In this document: positions 12,306 through 22,008 of the stretch, piece after piece
How the letters are laid out: every line of letters begins with the position of its first letter
Position numbering within the stretch: the stretch's first letter is position 1
Source of the DNA: Vibrio hepatarius
Lineage (GTDB): Bacteria; Pseudomonadota; Gammaproteobacteria; Enterobacterales; Vibrionaceae
Assembly (NCBI RefSeq): GCF_011806575.1
Contig: NZ_JAATOO010000014.1
Coordinates: forward strand, 58,749 to 122,748
Length of the DNA: 64,000 nt
Reading direction: 5' to 3'
Notes under the pieces: model-generated
Databases searched by the model: none
Told to the model about the DNA's origin: nothing
Seen by the model: only the letters and a program-made list of their open reading frames with translations
Program-made: the position numbers and the translations under genes

Positions 12306-12937
12306 GTTTTGCCACCGCAGAAGTGAATACCCTCGCGCAGCGCATCGATTGGGACAAAGTGGATGGATTGGTTCCAGCGATTGTGCAAGATTTTCAGTCG
12401 AGCCAAGTATTGATGATGGGCTACATGAACAAAGATGCGTTGGCAAAAACCGGTGAAACGGGCCAAGTGACTTTTTTCTCGCGTACTAAAGAACGTTTGT
12501 GGACCAAAGGTGAAACCTCGGGCAACGTATTGCAGCTTAAGAACATCGCTTTAGATTGTGATAACGATACTCTGCTCGTGAAAGTCGACCCGATTGGTCC
12601 AACTTGCCACACTGGCACAACTACTTGTTGGGACGGCGATTCGCAAGAAGAGTCGCAGATGGTGTGGCTTCATCAACTTGAGCAGCTACTGGCTGCCCGC
12701 AAGAGTGCCGACCCAGATTCGTCTTACACCGCTAGCCTTTATGCTCGTGGCACCAAGCGTATTTCGCAAAAGGTGGGCGAAGAAGGCGTTGAAGTCGCGC
12801 TTGCGGCGACGTCGGGCGATAAGGCGGAGTTAGTGTGTGAATCTGCCGATTTGATTTATCACTTGCTGGTTTTACTGCAAGACCAAGGTCTTTCTATGAA
12901 CGATGTGATTAACAAACTCAAAGAGCGTCATAAATAA
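12302..12937 (+). CDS. hisI: bifunctional phosphoribosyl-AMP cyclohydrolase / phosphoribosyl-ATP pyrophosphatase HisIE
   Basis: This enzyme catalyses steps 2 and 3 of histidine synthesis. The N-terminal cyclohydrolase (about residues 1-120) carries the Mg/Zn sites [11 protein letters not shown] and [11 protein letters not shown]. The C-terminal pyrophosphohydrolase (about 120-211) is a MazG-like helical domain with [13 protein letters not shown] and [13 protein letters not shown]. The 211-residue length fits the fused form of Gammaproteobacteria. It is the last his gene and is followed by a terminator. Confidence 0.97.
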
Positions 12938-12969
12938 CCTCGATTTGTGATAGAATCACCCTCAAATTT

Positions 12970-13004
12970 AAAGCCGTAAGCCCTCCTTACGGCTTTGTTG
13001 TTTT
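12970..13004 (+). terminator. terminator of the his operon
   Basis: The perfect 11-bp stem AAAGCCGTAAG / CTTACGGCTTT has a 5-base loop and is followed by TGTTGTTTT. Confidence 0.88.
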
Positions 13005-13018
13005 AAAGGGAGACACAA

Positions 13019-13762
13019 ATGGCTGGTCATAGTAAATGGGCTAATATTCGCCACCGCAAAGCGGCTCAAGATGCAAAGCGTGGCAAAATTTTCACTAAGC
13101 TGATCCGTGAGATCGTCGTTGCGGCAAAAGAGGGCGGTGGTGAGCCGGAAAACAACCCACGTTTGCGTGCAGCGATCGACAAAGCCCTTTCCAACAACAT
13201 GACGCGCGATACCGTTAACCGAGCGATTGCCCGTGGTGCTGGTGGCGAAGGCGACGAAGGCATGGAAACCGTGATCTATGAAGGTTACGGACCAGGTGGA
13301 ACTGCAGTGATGGTCGAGTGTTTGACCGACAATCGTAACCGAACTGTATCAGGCGTTCGCCACGCGTTTTCAAAAGCAGGCGGTAACTTAGGCACTGATG
13401 GCAGCGTGAATTACTTGTTCGACAAGAAAGGGGTGATTTCGTACGCGCCGGGCTTAGATGAAGACCAAGTGATGGAAGTGGCGCTTGAAAGCGGCGCGGA
13501 TGACATTGAAACCGCAGAAGATGGCTCAATTGACGTGTTTACCGCGCCCAGCGATTTTGGCGTGGTTAAAGATGCGTTGGATGCCGCTGGGTTTGAAGCC
13601 GATAACGCGGAAGTTTCCCTAGTGCCATCGACAAAAGCCGAGTTAGACGCGGATACCGCGCCGAAACTATTGCGTCTTATCGATGCTTTAGAAGATCTCG
13701 ATGACGTTCAAGAGGTATATCACAACGGTGATATCTCCGATGAAGTTGCTGCGAGCCTATAA
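13019..13762 (+). CDS. yebC: YebC/TACO1-family protein
   Basis: This 247-residue member of the YebC/PmpR/TACO1 family begins [20 protein letters not shown], the family's hallmark. YebC proteins have been described as transcriptional regulators and, more recently, as ribosome-associated factors for difficult peptide sequences; which applies here is not visible. The acidic C-terminal domain ends [16 protein letters not shown], as usual. A strong AAAGGGAGA ribosome binding site precedes ATG 13019. Elsewhere it is often next to ruvC, but here it stands alone between the his operon and a transporter. Confidence 0.95.
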   Translation: MAGHSKWANIRHRKAAQDAKRGKIFTKLIREIVVAAKEGGGEPENNPRLRAAIDKALSNNMTRDTVNRAIARGAGGEGDEGMETVIYEGYGPGGTAVMVECLTDNRNRTVSGVRHAFSKAGGNLGTDGSVNYLFDKKGVISYAPGLDEDQVMEVALESGADDIETAEDGSIDVFTAPSDFGVVKDALDAAGFEADNAEVSLVPSTKAELDADTAPKLLRLIDALEDLDDVQEVYHNGDISDEVAASL

Positions 13763-13767
13763 ATTTG

Positions 13768-13790
13768 ACGCCCTCATTTGAGGGCGTTTC
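13768..13790 (+). terminator. terminator after yebC, convergent side
   Basis: The stem ACGCCCTC / GAGGGCGT with a 4-base loop ATTT is followed by TTCTCT. It is compact and could also serve the leftward transporter gene only weakly. Confidence 0.7.
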
Positions 13791-13815
13791 TCTAGCGAAA
13801 GTCTTTCGCGGTGAG

Positions 13816-15033
13816 TTAGATTTCAAACAGAAAGTAATAACTGTAACCAACGACAAACGCAGGGACCGCAGAATATATCGTGGCGACTAATGCCGCCTTT
13901 GGGGCGAGGGCAATCATCGGAAATAGCGCGTCGCCATCGTTTGAAATCGCATTTGAAATTTGCGCTGACAACGGCGCCGCGCCGCTTAGGTATAAGCTGG
14001 TCATCAGTATTTGCGGTCCACACCCAGGCAGTAAACCAACTGCTAACCCCGCCAAAGGCATCCAGACTCCCCAGTGAGAGAAGAGGCTGGCGAAGTTAAT
14101 ATCGGCAAATGCACTGGTCAGTTCAAACGCGAGAAAGGCGACCACAACCCACGCGGTAATAAAATTGGTATCTTGCGCTGCCTTTTGTAGCGGGTGAGAA
14201 GAAAGGCTTTTGTCATCTTCGGCAACCGTTGACTCGTAATCCTTTATTTCTTTGGTTAGCGACCAGAGCAACATGCTAACGACCATTAGTCCTGCGCCAA
14301 GCCATTCAATGCTCAACCTCGGTAAAGAGAGTAAAGCATTCACGTCGACCTGAAACGACCCTAGCAATGCGACCACGATTGCGGGAATCAAACACCATTT
14401 CCAAAATGCCCCTTGTAGGTTGATGGCAGTTTGTTCAATGTTATTGGAGCCAGAAGTAGAACAGTAGCAGTGAGTGTTATTCGTCGCATTCCCATCCGGC
14501 CGCAAGAAATCATCATTGTGGAGTAGGTTGACCACCCAGCCTGAAGCGCCCCCGACAACCACACCCAAAGCAACCACCATAAAGCCAATCTCTGGCTCGC
14601 TCGCGAGCAGTAAAAACGCGGCATCGCCCATAGTCGAAGTTAACACCGCGACAATAGCACCGAAACCGACACGACCGCTGACAAACTGCGAAGTGACAAT
14701 GATAGCGCCACCACAACCGGGCAGTGCCCCCAGCAGGGCAGCGAATATCACCTGATAGTGCCGTGAGCGGTGAAACAAGTTGACGAGTTTGTTTTCTCTA
14801 CTGACATATAGAGAGACATAATGATAAATCGCCAATGTAAAGGCGACATAGGCGGATACAGCCCAAAATGCGTCGGATAAAGTGTTCACAGCAAGCTCGC
14901 GAGTGGTTTCACTCGTGAGTAGTGCGAGTAACATCACTGGCAGAATAAGACGCTTGTATGCGGGACGAAATTGGCCGAGAGAAAGCCACTGCGGCAGTGA
15001 CGACGAAAGCCTGATTGAATGCATAAAGTCCAC
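13816..15033 (-). CDS. putative manganese exporter, 10-TM ArsP_2-like family
   Basis: This is a polytopic membrane protein of about 405 residues. It has two internal repeats with the same motif order: LPGCGGAIIVTSQFVSG...STMGDAAFLL (about residues 97-140) and LLPGCGPQILMTSLYLSG...NDGDALFPM (about 339-378). The central loop is rich in His, Cys and Asn (NTHCYCSTSG), a likely metal site. This pattern belongs to the 'putative manganese transporter / 10TM heavy-metal exporter' family. The first possible start is GTG 15033; ATG 15024 would remove three residues. It is divergent from the manganese-dependent pyrophosphatase gene, with a palindrome in the shared upstream region, which supports manganese as the substrate. 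Confidence 0.75.
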   Translation of the reverse strand: MDFMHSIRLSSSLPQWLSLGQFRPAYKRLILPVMLLALLTSETTRELAVNTLSDAFWAVSAYVAFTLAIYHYVSLYVSRENKLVNLFHRSRHYQVIFAALLGALPGCGGAIIVTSQFVSGRVGFGAIVAVLTSTMGDAAFLLLASEPEIGFMVVALGVVVGGASGWVVNLLHNDDFLRPDGNATNNTHCYCSTSGSNNIEQTAINLQGAFWKWCLIPAIVVALLGSFQVDVNALLSLPRLSIEWLGAGLMVVSMLLWSLTKEIKDYESTVAEDDKSLSSHPLQKAAQDTNFITAWVVVAFLAFELTSAFADINFASLFSHWGVWMPLAGLAVGLLPGCGPQILMTSLYLSGAAPLSAQISNAISNDGDALFPMIALAPKAALVATIYSAVPAFVVGYSYYFLFEI

Positions 15034-15046
15034 AAATGCTAATACG

Positions 15047-15083
15047 AATAATTCTCAATATATGTTAGTGAGAATTATTTGCA
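15047..15083. promoter_or_regulatory. perfect 11-bp inverted repeat, Fur-like half sites
   Basis: AATAATTCTCA (15047-15057) and TGAGAATTATT (15069-15079) are exact reverse complements, 11 bp apart. Each arm resembles a degenerate Fur box (TGAGAAT-T-ATTTGCA at 15069-15083, against TGATAAT-N-ATTATCA). It lies 14-50 bp upstream of the exporter gene and about 125 bp upstream of ppaC. A metal-responsive operator is the likely role, by inference. Confidence 0.6.
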
Positions 15084-15208
15084 ACAATAATTAGAAAGAA
15101 GCGCTTTTCTTTTTGCTAACCCATGACAAATCTCAAAAATCAGGTAAAGTAACGGGCTTCGTGAGTAAATGCCCAAGCTGGGCCTGTTTTAGTCGAATAG
15201 GAAATAAG

Positions 15209-16114
15209 ATGATTCTAGTTGTAGGTCACAAGAACCCTGATAGTGATAGTATCTGTAGTGCTCTAGTTGCAACTGAGCTACTAAAAGCTCGTGGCGAGCA
15301 AGCAATGCCGATTCGCCAAGGTGAAATCAACCGCGAAACACAGCACATTCTTGAAGTTGCTGGTGCAGAAGTTCCTGAGCTTCGCACATCTGTCGCTGGT
15401 GAGAAAATCTGGCTTGTTGACTACTCAGATCTAGCACAAGCACCAGATGATGTGGCTGAAGCTGAAATCCTAGGTATCGTTGACCACCACCGTCTGGGTG
15501 ACGTGATGACTGTAAACCCAATGGAAGCTTGGATCTGGCCTGTTGGTTGTACAAACACAGTACTGTTCAACATGTTCAAGATCGAAGGACACGAGATCAC
15601 TCCACAAATCGCTAAACTAATGATGTCAGCAATCCTATCTGACACCGTTGGTTTTGCGTCTCCAACATGTACGCAAAAAGACAAAGATGCAGTAGCGGAG
15701 CTAGCGCAAATTGCTGACGTTGCTGATGTTGATGCGTTCATTAAAGATCTTCTGATTGCGAAAACTAACATCGAAGGCCTTTCTGCTGCTGAGCTAGTAG
15801 AAAAAGACCTAAAAGGTTACCCATTCAATGGTCGTGATGTTGTTGTTGGTCAGGTTGAACTTGCAACGCTAGAACAAGTTGACGGCATGATTGATGCGCT
15901 AGAAGCAGACCTTGAGCGTCGTTGTAACGATGAAGGTCTAGCGTTCGCTGCAGTAATGCTAACAGACATCACAACAGCGCAAACTCGTCTACTATACAAA
16001 GGCGAGTGGGCTGAGAAGTTAGTTAAGCATGAACAAGACGGCATGCTAATGATGGAAAACACGCTAAGCCGTAAGAAACAAGGCTGGCCGTGGTTACAAG
16101 CTGAACTAGCATAA
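15209..16114 (+). CDS. ppaC: manganese-dependent inorganic pyrophosphatase (family II)
   Basis: PpaC hydrolyses pyrophosphate to phosphate; it needs Mn2+ or Co2+. The start at ATG 15209 (MILVVGHKNPDSDSI) has AGGAAAT just upstream and gives 301 residues; in-frame sequence further upstream is not family-like. DHH-type metal motifs are visible: GHKNPDSDS at residues 6-14, VDYSD, and IVDHHRLGD with the two catalytic His. The C-terminal DHHA2 part holds the substrate-binding SRKKQ near residues 287-291. The neighbouring putative manganese exporter suggests common control of manganese use. Confidence 0.95.
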   Translation: MILVVGHKNPDSDSICSALVATELLKARGEQAMPIRQGEINRETQHILEVAGAEVPELRTSVAGEKIWLVDYSDLAQAPDDVAEAEILGIVDHHRLGDVMTVNPMEAWIWPVGCTNTVLFNMFKIEGHEITPQIAKLMMSAILSDTVGFASPTCTQKDKDAVAELAQIADVADVDAFIKDLLIAKTNIEGLSAAELVEKDLKGYPFNGRDVVVGQVELATLEQVDGMIDALEADLERRCNDEGLAFAAVMLTDITTAQTRLLYKGEWAEKLVKHEQDGMLMMENTLSRKKQGWPWLQAELA

Positions 16115-16137
16115 TCGCAAGTTTCAGATGAGTTCTT

Positions 16138-16168
16138 AAACGCCCATGGTTATGCCGTGGGCGTTTTG
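16138..16168 (+). terminator. terminator after ppaC
   Basis: The stem AAACGCCCATGG / CCGTGGGCGTTT has one G-T pair, a 5-base loop and a short T-run. It ends 16 bases before the next start codon. Confidence 0.75.
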
Positions 16169-16183
16169 TTTAAGGAGACATTC

Positions 16184-16564
16184 ATGTCAGAGGCATTAAC
16201 TCAACAACAGATCGATACGGTTAATAAAATGCGTCCAGACGAGCGTTTTAACTACTGCATCAAAGAAATCGCTAAGCAACGTAAAGTGTGGATCCTGACC
16301 GATGAACATGGCTGTGTGATGCTTAACACGGAAGATGAAGACTGTGTACCCGTTTGGCCAAATGAAGAGTTTGCCAACGAGTGGGCGACAGGAGAGTGGG
16401 AGCATTGCAAAGCAGAGTCGATTTCAACCGCTAAGTGGTTCAGTCGCTGGACATATGGTCTGGAAGAAGATGAACTAGCTATTGTGGTATTCCCAAACAG
16501 CAACGAAGAAGGGGTAGTGCTTTACCCTGACGAGTTTGAATTCGAGTTGAAAAAGCGCGGCTAG
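16184..16564 (+). CDS. DUF2750 domain protein
   Basis: This is a 126-residue soluble acidic protein. The start at ATG 16184 (MSEALTQQQIDTVNKM) follows TAAGGAGACA, a strong ribosome binding site. The sequence WILTDEHGCVMLNTEDEDCVPVWPNEEFANEWATG and the C-terminal FPNSNEEGVVLYPDEFEFEL match the DUF2750 pattern I know. The function is unknown; the fold is probably related to immunity- or SseB-like small proteins, but nothing here proves that. It ends convergent to sapF. Confidence 0.8.
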   Translation: MSEALTQQQIDTVNKMRPDERFNYCIKEIAKQRKVWILTDEHGCVMLNTEDEDCVPVWPNEEFANEWATGEWEHCKAESISTAKWFSRWTYGLEEDELAIVVFPNSNEEGVVLYPDEFEFELKKRG

Positions 16565-16583
16565 TCGGCGGTTTTCAATCGAT

Positions 16584-16646
16584 TAGCCAGTAGTAAACTA
16601 TTGCTACTGGCTATCAACTTCCATTCTAGCGCAAGGCTAGAATTTA
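16584..16646. other. two hairpins between DUF2750 gene and sapF
   Basis: There is a perfect 10-bp repeat TAGCCAGTAG / CTACTGGCTA (16584-16593 / 16604-16613) and a perfect 8-bp repeat ATTCTAGC / GCTAGAAT (16623-16630 / 16636-16643). The second spans the sapF stop codon. Neither has a good T-run. They probably protect or end the convergent transcripts. Confidence 0.5.
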
Positions 16647-17416
16647 TGTTTATTAAAGTGACTTTCCACCAGACGTTGCGTGATGATGTGCTCTGGATTC
16701 GCGAGAATTTGTTGCGTATCCCCACTTTCTACCACTTCGCCTTCATGCATCACCATAATCTTATCTGTGATGTGTTTGATGATCCCAAGATGCTGTGACA
16801 CATACACAAATGACACCCCCATCTCTTCTTGTAGTTCCAAGAATAAGTTGATGATTTGCGAGCGCATTGCCATGTCTAAGCCGTTTAACGCTTCATCGGC
16901 GATAATGATCGAAGGTTGCAGAATTAATGCCCTAGCTAAGCACACACGCTGTTTCTGGCCAGTTGCTAGCATCTGAGGGTAAAAGTAAGCATGCTCAGGA
17001 AGCAAACCTACTCGGAGTAGCGTCTCTTTTACGCGCTTCATACGCGCTTCTGGGGGCATATTGGTGTTTCGTTTTAGTGGGCCTTCCAAAATGCGACCAA
17101 TCTGAATACGCGGGTTTAACGAGGTGTTGGGATCCTGAAAAATCATCCGGATAAGCTTACATCTCGTCGAATAGTCTTTGTGCGCGAGTAACTCACCGTT
17201 TACGCGGATTTCACCACTGGTTGGCTCAACAACGCCTGCCAGCATACGTGCAAGGGTTGATTTGCCAGAACCGTTCTGGCCGATAAAGCCGACGGTTTGT
17301 CCCACTTCTAGGGTAAAGCTAACTGGTTTAACCGCTTGGTGTGTGCGTTTACGAAATAGTCCCGGACGGCTGATAAACTCTTTAGACAGGTCGTTGACTT
17401 CTAACAATGCGCTCAT
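16637..17416 (-). CDS. sapF: Sap transporter ATP-binding protein SapF
   Basis: SapF is one of the two ATPases of the SapBCDF ABC transporter. That system was described for resistance to antimicrobial peptides in Salmonella and, for E. coli SapBCDF, putrescine export. The 259-residue product has Walker [10 protein letters not shown], a non-standard signature [16 protein letters not shown] in place of LSGGQ, Walker [10 protein letters not shown] and an H-loop in VSQHLG. The same signature change is a family feature, not damage. It overlaps sapD by 4 bases and is the last gene of the operon. Confidence 0.93.
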   Translation of the reverse strand: MSALLEVNDLSKEFISRPGLFRKRTHQAVKPVSFTLEVGQTVGFIGQNGSGKSTLARMLAGVVEPTSGEIRVNGELLAHKDYSTRCKLIRMIFQDPNTSLNPRIQIGRILEGPLKRNTNMPPEARMKRVKETLLRVGLLPEHAYFYPQMLATGQKQRVCLARALILQPSIIIADEALNGLDMAMRSQIINLFLELQEEMGVSFVYVSQHLGIIKHITDKIMVMHEGEVVESGDTQQILANPEHIITQRLVESHFNKHKF

Positions 17417-18411
17417 GCTTTTTTCTTCTCCATGTTTAGTGGGAAGTGGCAGGCAAATTTATGGTTTTTAATTCGTCTTGTCATAGGTATTTCGACACAT
17501 TGTCGTTGTGCATACGGGCAACGAGGACCCAATCGACACCCAATGGGCAGGTGCTGAAGGGGAGGGATAGAACCAGGCAGCGACTGCAGTTTCTCTTTGT
17601 GAGGGATCCAGTCGTTAAAATCTGGCATCGCTTTTAGCAGCGCGACCGTATAAGGGTGTTTTGGTTTCTCAAGAATTTTCTGCGTATCGGCAGACTCAAC
17701 CGACTGACCGCAATACATGACTGTAATGCGATTCGCCCACTGAGTAATCGTGGTCAAGTCATGCCCGATCAACATGATCGAGGTATTGTTGACTTGATTC
17801 ATGCGGCTCAGCAAACGCAGGATTTGAGACTGGGTGATTGGGTCCAAATCATTGGTTGGTTCATCGGCGATAAGCAGCTTTGGTTTTGCCGCAATCGCCA
17901 TCGCGATCATGACTTTTTGACACTCCCCATCGGTGAGTTCGTATGGGTAGCTGCTCATGATCTGACGGTGGTTTTTGATCCCAACTTTGTGCAGTAGGCC
18001 AATCGCTTGTTTTTTACGCCATTTAAAGCGTTCCCACCATTTGCCTTCAAACGAGCGTGATGGAATCGCTTCGATCAGCTGGTGACCAACTTCTTCTGAA
18101 GGGTCTAAACAAGTCGACGGTTCTTGGAAGATCATCGCAATATCACGAGCGATAACGCGTCGACGTTCGCGAGGAGTCAATTGGAGCAAGTCAATGTTAC
18201 CCAGACGCATGCGGTCCGCAGTCACTCTCCAGTTGTCTTTACATACCCCAACGATAGCTTTGGCTACGAGGCTTTTTCCTGAACCTGATTCGCCCACCAA
18301 ACCGCGGATTTCGCCTTCATTTAAGGTTAAGCTCATGCGGTCAACGGCTTTCATCAGCCCTTGTGGTGTTTCAATTTCGATGGTCAGATGTCGAATATCT
18401 AATAACGGCAT
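17413..18411 (-). CDS. sapD: Sap transporter ATP-binding protein SapD
   Basis: SapD is the second ATPase of the Sap system; it also stimulates the Trk potassium system in E. coli. The 332-residue oligopeptide-type ATPase has Walker [10 protein letters not shown], signature [18 protein letters not shown], Walker [14 protein letters not shown] and the H-loop ML-IGHDL. The C-terminal oligopeptide-transporter extension holds paired Cys ([14 protein letters not shown]), as in DppD/OppD proteins, where such Cys can bind an Fe-S cluster. It overlaps sapC by 1 base. Confidence 0.93.
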   Translation of the reverse strand: MPLLDIRHLTIEIETPQGLMKAVDRMSLTLNEGEIRGLVGESGSGKSLVAKAIVGVCKDNWRVTADRMRLGNIDLLQLTPRERRRVIARDIAMIFQEPSTCLDPSEEVGHQLIEAIPSRSFEGKWWERFKWRKKQAIGLLHKVGIKNHRQIMSSYPYELTDGECQKVMIAMAIAAKPKLLIADEPTNDLDPITQSQILRLLSRMNQVNNTSIMLIGHDLTTITQWANRITVMYCGQSVESADTQKILEKPKHPYTVALLKAMPDFNDWIPHKEKLQSLPGSIPPLQHLPIGCRLGPRCPYAQRQCVEIPMTRRIKNHKFACHFPLNMEKKKA

Positions 18412-19298
18412 TATTCGATCCCCGCGTTCAGAGCTCGGCGAACTCCTTCACCTACTAAGTTAATCACGATAACAGTAAACATAATCGCTAGACCGGGCAG
18501 GGTCACCGTCCAAGGTGCTAAGTAAATCAGTTCAACCGAATCGCCCAACACCGCTCCCCACTCGGTGCTCGGTGCTTGTGCGCCCAACCCAAGAAAACCA
18601 AGAGCGGTTATATCGAGTATGGCAAGAGAAAGGGCAGATGTAATCTCTGCGGCGATAACGACCAATACGTTTGGCAAAATCGAGTTCCACAACAAATAAA
18701 ACTCGTTCGCACCGTCAAGTCGCGCCGCCATGATGTAGTCTTTTTCAACCTCAGTGTGCACAGCGATATAGACCGAGCGAACAAAGCGCGGGATCAGAGC
18801 GAGACAAATCGCCAAAAGCACATTGAATTCGCCAAAGCCTAAGAAGGCAACAAAGATGATTGCCAACAGCAACGACGGAATTGACATGACCGTATCGAGC
18901 AAGTGGTTGAGCGTGCTCGAGAGCAAGCCCTTGGTCATGCCCGCTAAGATACCAATTACACAACCAACTAAGCTTGCTATGGCTGTGATGATAACCGCCG
19001 AACCAAAGGTGAGCTGTGAACCCGAAATTAAGCGCGAAAGGATATCGCGACCAAGGTCGTCTGTGCCTAAGAAATATTCGACGGTACCTGCTGGATTCCA
19101 TGATGGTGGGATCAGTAACTCGCCTGACTGTGCTTGTGGGTCATGGGGCGTGATCCATGGCGCAACAACTGTGATAATGATGATAAACATCAAACACCAC
19201 AGACCAAACATGGCGAGGTTGTTGCCTCTGAAGCTGCGCCAGAAACGTTCGAACTGAGTTGGAATGTGTTCTTCCTGATAGACACTATCGGTTAGCAT
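18411..19298 (-). CDS. sapC: Sap transporter permease SapC
   Basis: SapC is one of two inner-membrane permease subunits of the Sap ABC transporter (DppC/OppC type). The 295-residue protein has an N-terminal cytoplasmic stretch, a first membrane helix at about residues 33-53, and the BPD_transp domain. The EAA loop is seen as [23 protein letters not shown], and the sequence ends [13 protein letters not shown]. It overlaps the end of sapB by 14 bases, so the two are probably translationally coupled. Confidence 0.92.
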   Translation of the reverse strand: MLTDSVYQEEHIPTQFERFWRSFRGNNLAMFGLWCLMFIIIITVVAPWITPHDPQAQSGELLIPPSWNPAGTVEYFLGTDDLGRDILSRLISGSQLTFGSAVIITAIASLVGCVIGILAGMTKGLLSSTLNHLLDTVMSIPSLLLAIIFVAFLGFGEFNVLLAICLALIPRFVRSVYIAVHTEVEKDYIMAARLDGANEFYLLWNSILPNVLVVIAAEITSALSLAILDITALGFLGLGAQAPSTEWGAVLGDSVELIYLAPWTVTLPGLAIMFTVIVINLVGEGVRRALNAGIE

Positions 19299-20247
19299 AC
19301 CATTCCTTCCTTACTAGTGGGTTGATCATCGCGCCAATCAAATCGGACAAGATATTCGCGGTTAGCACCAGTGTTGCTACCACAATCACACCTGCTTGAA
19401 TCGCGACATAATCTTGGTCGGAGAGGGCATCAAGCAACCAACGTCCAATTCCCGGCCAGTTGAAAATCGACTCGGTAATGATTGCTAGTGTTAGCATGCT
19501 CGACAACTGCACGCCGATTTTAGGAATGATTGGTGGGATCGCATTACGCAATACGTGTTGTGTGACGATCTCTCGTGTTGATAAACCTTTGATACGCGCG
19601 GCGCGGATATAGTTTTGCCCCATGACTTCCGCCACTGAGGTACGCATTGAACTGATAACCTGTGTGGTTGGTGCCAGAGCCAAGACCAAGCACGGTAAGA
19701 TCAAGTGCTCGATGACGCTTTGCAATGCGTGAGCGCGGTAAGGTCCTTCGGCAAAGAAAGCGTCAATTAAGGCAAAGCCAGTCACATGATCAATTTGATA
19801 CAACATGTCGTAGCGGCCGGCGACAGGGAAAAATTCGAAATGCAGCGAGAACACCATGATCATTAACAGCGCAACCCAAAACAGCGGTGCTGAGTAACCG
19901 GTCATCGAAGTAAACGAGATAATGGTATCTGTCCATTTTCCTTGCTTCATGCCCGCAACCGTGCCGAGTGGAATTCCAATCAGCAAAGAGAGTACAAACG
20001 CGATAAAACAGAGTTCAAGCGTGGCAGGGAAGACTACCGCAAGCTCTTCAACAACGGGTATGCCGTGCTTGTCTAAGCCGAAGTTAAGCTGCATCAGTTC
20101 GGATAGGTAGGTCATCCAACCAGACCAGAAGTCTTCAATCGCCCATGGTGAATTAGGTTCTAAACGCAAAATGCTAAACCCAACCATTGTCAAAATTAGC
20201 ATGGTAATGATGAAAAGATTCAGGCGTCGAACGGTGTAAAGAAACAT
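19285..20247 (-). CDS. sapB: Sap transporter permease SapB
   Basis: SapB is the DppB/OppB-type permease of the Sap system, 320 residues. The N-terminus MFLYTVRRLNLFIITMLILTMVGFSILRL is a typical first membrane helix. The EAA loop is YIRAARIKGLSTREIVTQHVLRNAIPPIIPKI, given here in two halves: YIRAARIKGLSTREIV and TQHVLRNAIPPIIPKI. It starts one base inside the sapA stop codon (TTATG-type overlap), showing a tightly packed operon. Confidence 0.92.
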   Translation of the reverse strand: MFLYTVRRLNLFIITMLILTMVGFSILRLEPNSPWAIEDFWSGWMTYLSELMQLNFGLDKHGIPVVEELAVVFPATLELCFIAFVLSLLIGIPLGTVAGMKQGKWTDTIISFTSMTGYSAPLFWVALLMIMVFSLHFEFFPVAGRYDMLYQIDHVTGFALIDAFFAEGPYRAHALQSVIEHLILPCLVLALAPTTQVISSMRTSVAEVMGQNYIRAARIKGLSTREIVTQHVLRNAIPPIIPKIGVQLSSMLTLAIITESIFNWPGIGRWLLDALSDQDYVAIQAGVIVVATLVLTANILSDLIGAMINPLVRKEWYANR

Positions 20248-21860
20248 TATTTAACCCTCTCGACGTTATCAAAAGGTTGAGAGTTAAAGGGACTCACTTT
20301 GAATCCTTTTAATGAATGATGCTGAGCTTGTAATTGCATGCCATGGTTAAGTGGGATCACTGGAAACTGTTCATTGAGAATGTTTTGCGCCTGACGGTAC
20401 AAGTTTAAACGGTAGCGCTTCTTGTCGACCTCGAGTGCTAAGTCCAACAAGAAGTCGAAATCTGGGTTACACCAACTCGATACGTTCAAGCCCACACGCT
20501 TAGAGTCACACGACAGCAGTGGTCTGAAGAAGCTGTCTGGATCACCAGTGTTCGCAATCCAGCCAGTTAAATATAAGTCGATATTGGCGCTTGAATCGGT
20601 ACGATCGTATCTATCATCAGTCAGAAGGTGCAGCGTGATACCTACATCCGCTAAGTTTGCCTGGATTAGCTCGGCAGTTTTACGTGGGCTTGGATTGTAA
20701 GCGCGTGGTTCAAGCGGAACAGACATCGTCAGTTCCAAACCTTTGCTATAACCTGCTTCTCTCAGCAATGCGATAGCGTAGTTACGGTCATAGCGGATTT
20801 GTGTGGTGTCTTTTTGATATGCCCAAGACGAAGGTGGAAGAATCGAATAAGCCTGTGTGCCTGTGCCGTAGTAAACCGAGTCGAGAATGTTTTGGCGGTT
20901 AATCGCGTAGTTAAGCGCTTTGCGTACTCTGGAATCGTTCATTGCTGGGTGCGAAGTATTTACTGCGACAAACGAGATATTCATGGCTGGCTTAGCGGTT
21001 AGCGTAATATCTTCACGGCTCTCAATCACTGGCAGTTGGCTCGAAAGTGGCGCGCTCAAAACATCACACTCTTTGCGCAGTAGCTTCGCCAATGTACCTG
21101 TGCCTCGGTTTGAAATATCAAACACAACCTGCTCCATTTTTGTCTGACCTTTCCAGTAATCTTTGTTCTGCTTCAGACGAATCAGGTCATTGAACTGATA
21201 CTCATACAAGTAGAAGGGACCAGTACCGACAGGGTGTGAATCGAGCATGCCTTTTTCATCACGCAGCTCGAGTTGGGTTGCGTACTCTTTTGAGTGAATC
21301 ACAGCATGGCTGGTGGCAATACTGGAAAGGAATGAGTTATCTGGTCGGCTAAGGACAAATTTGACCTGATTTTTCGATACCTCGGACACGTCGACCACAA
21401 GGTTTTGGAAATCGATACCGTTAAACCAAGGGTAAATGCCTCCACCAACGTAATGAAATGGATTGGTGGAGTCGAGAATACGGCGGAAGCTAAAAACCAC
21501 ATCTTCTGCGTTGAGCGCTCTCGAAGGAGTAAACCACGGCGTGGTTTGGAAAGCGACGTTATCACGCAGATTAAAAGTATACACAGTACCAGACTCATCG
21601 ACTTGCCAGCTTTTTGCTAGGTTAGCTACTGGCTCATAAGTGTCTGGATCTATGGTCAACAAAGAGTCGAAAAGTTGCGGGCTGAGCGTTTCAGGCGTGA
21701 TGCCGCTGTCAGTGAGCTGCGGGTTAAACGTGTTTGGTCCACCCTGGCCACAATAGACAAAACCATTCTGTTTGATTTTCTCGTGGTCAATGGCTTCGCC
21801 ACAGCCTGTTAAAAGACCGAAGCTAAATAAACCTAGTGTTAGTTGAATGATTGCTTTCAT
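20247..21860 (-). CDS. sapA: Sap transporter substrate-binding protein SapA, lipoprotein form
   Basis: SapA is the extracytoplasmic peptide-binding subunit (SBP_bac_5 family) of the Sap system. ATG 21860 (MKAIIQLTLGLFSFGLLTGC) is chosen over an upstream TTG because it gives a clean signal peptide. The signal ends in a lipobox LLTG-C, so this SapA is predicted to be membrane-anchored; from memory E. coli SapA has a cleavable, non-lipid signal. Family blocks include TYEPVANLAKSW, VAFQTTPWFTPSRALNAEDV and HPVGTGPFYLYEY. It is the first gene of sapABCDF and lies 150 bases from pspF on the same strand, the same neighbourhood as in E. coli. Confidence 0.92.
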   Translation of the reverse strand: MKAIIQLTLGLFSFGLLTGCGEAIDHEKIKQNGFVYCGQGGPNTFNPQLTDSGITPETLSPQLFDSLLTIDPDTYEPVANLAKSWQVDESGTVYTFNLRDNVAFQTTPWFTPSRALNAEDVVFSFRRILDSTNPFHYVGGGIYPWFNGIDFQNLVVDVSEVSKNQVKFVLSRPDNSFLSSIATSHAVIHSKEYATQLELRDEKGMLDSHPVGTGPFYLYEYQFNDLIRLKQNKDYWKGQTKMEQVVFDISNRGTGTLAKLLRKECDVLSAPLSSQLPVIESREDITLTAKPAMNISFVAVNTSHPAMNDSRVRKALNYAINRQNILDSVYYGTGTQAYSILPPSSWAYQKDTTQIRYDRNYAIALLREAGYSKGLELTMSVPLEPRAYNPSPRKTAELIQANLADVGITLHLLTDDRYDRTDSSANIDLYLTGWIANTGDPDSFFRPLLSCDSKRVGLNVSSWCNPDFDFLLDLALEVDKKRYRLNLYRQAQNILNEQFPVIPLNHGMQLQAQHHSLKGFKVSPFNSQPFDNVERVK

Positions 21861-22008
21861 AGAAAGAACGGCTGTCAGCGATGAGCACAATGAGATCAAT
21901 CATTATGCCTTACTATGTTATTAATTTACCATCATTTGTTAGATTAAACCAAAGTAAACCTAAGGTTTTACTGCTGGTGTTTTACACCCAATGGATTCCG
22001 TCACCATC

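Noticed and set aside
15084..15208. Possible manganese (yybP-ykoY) riboswitch before ppaC
   Set aside because: A GCCC/GGGC hairpin is present at 15171-15183 but I could not find the conserved loops of that riboswitch.
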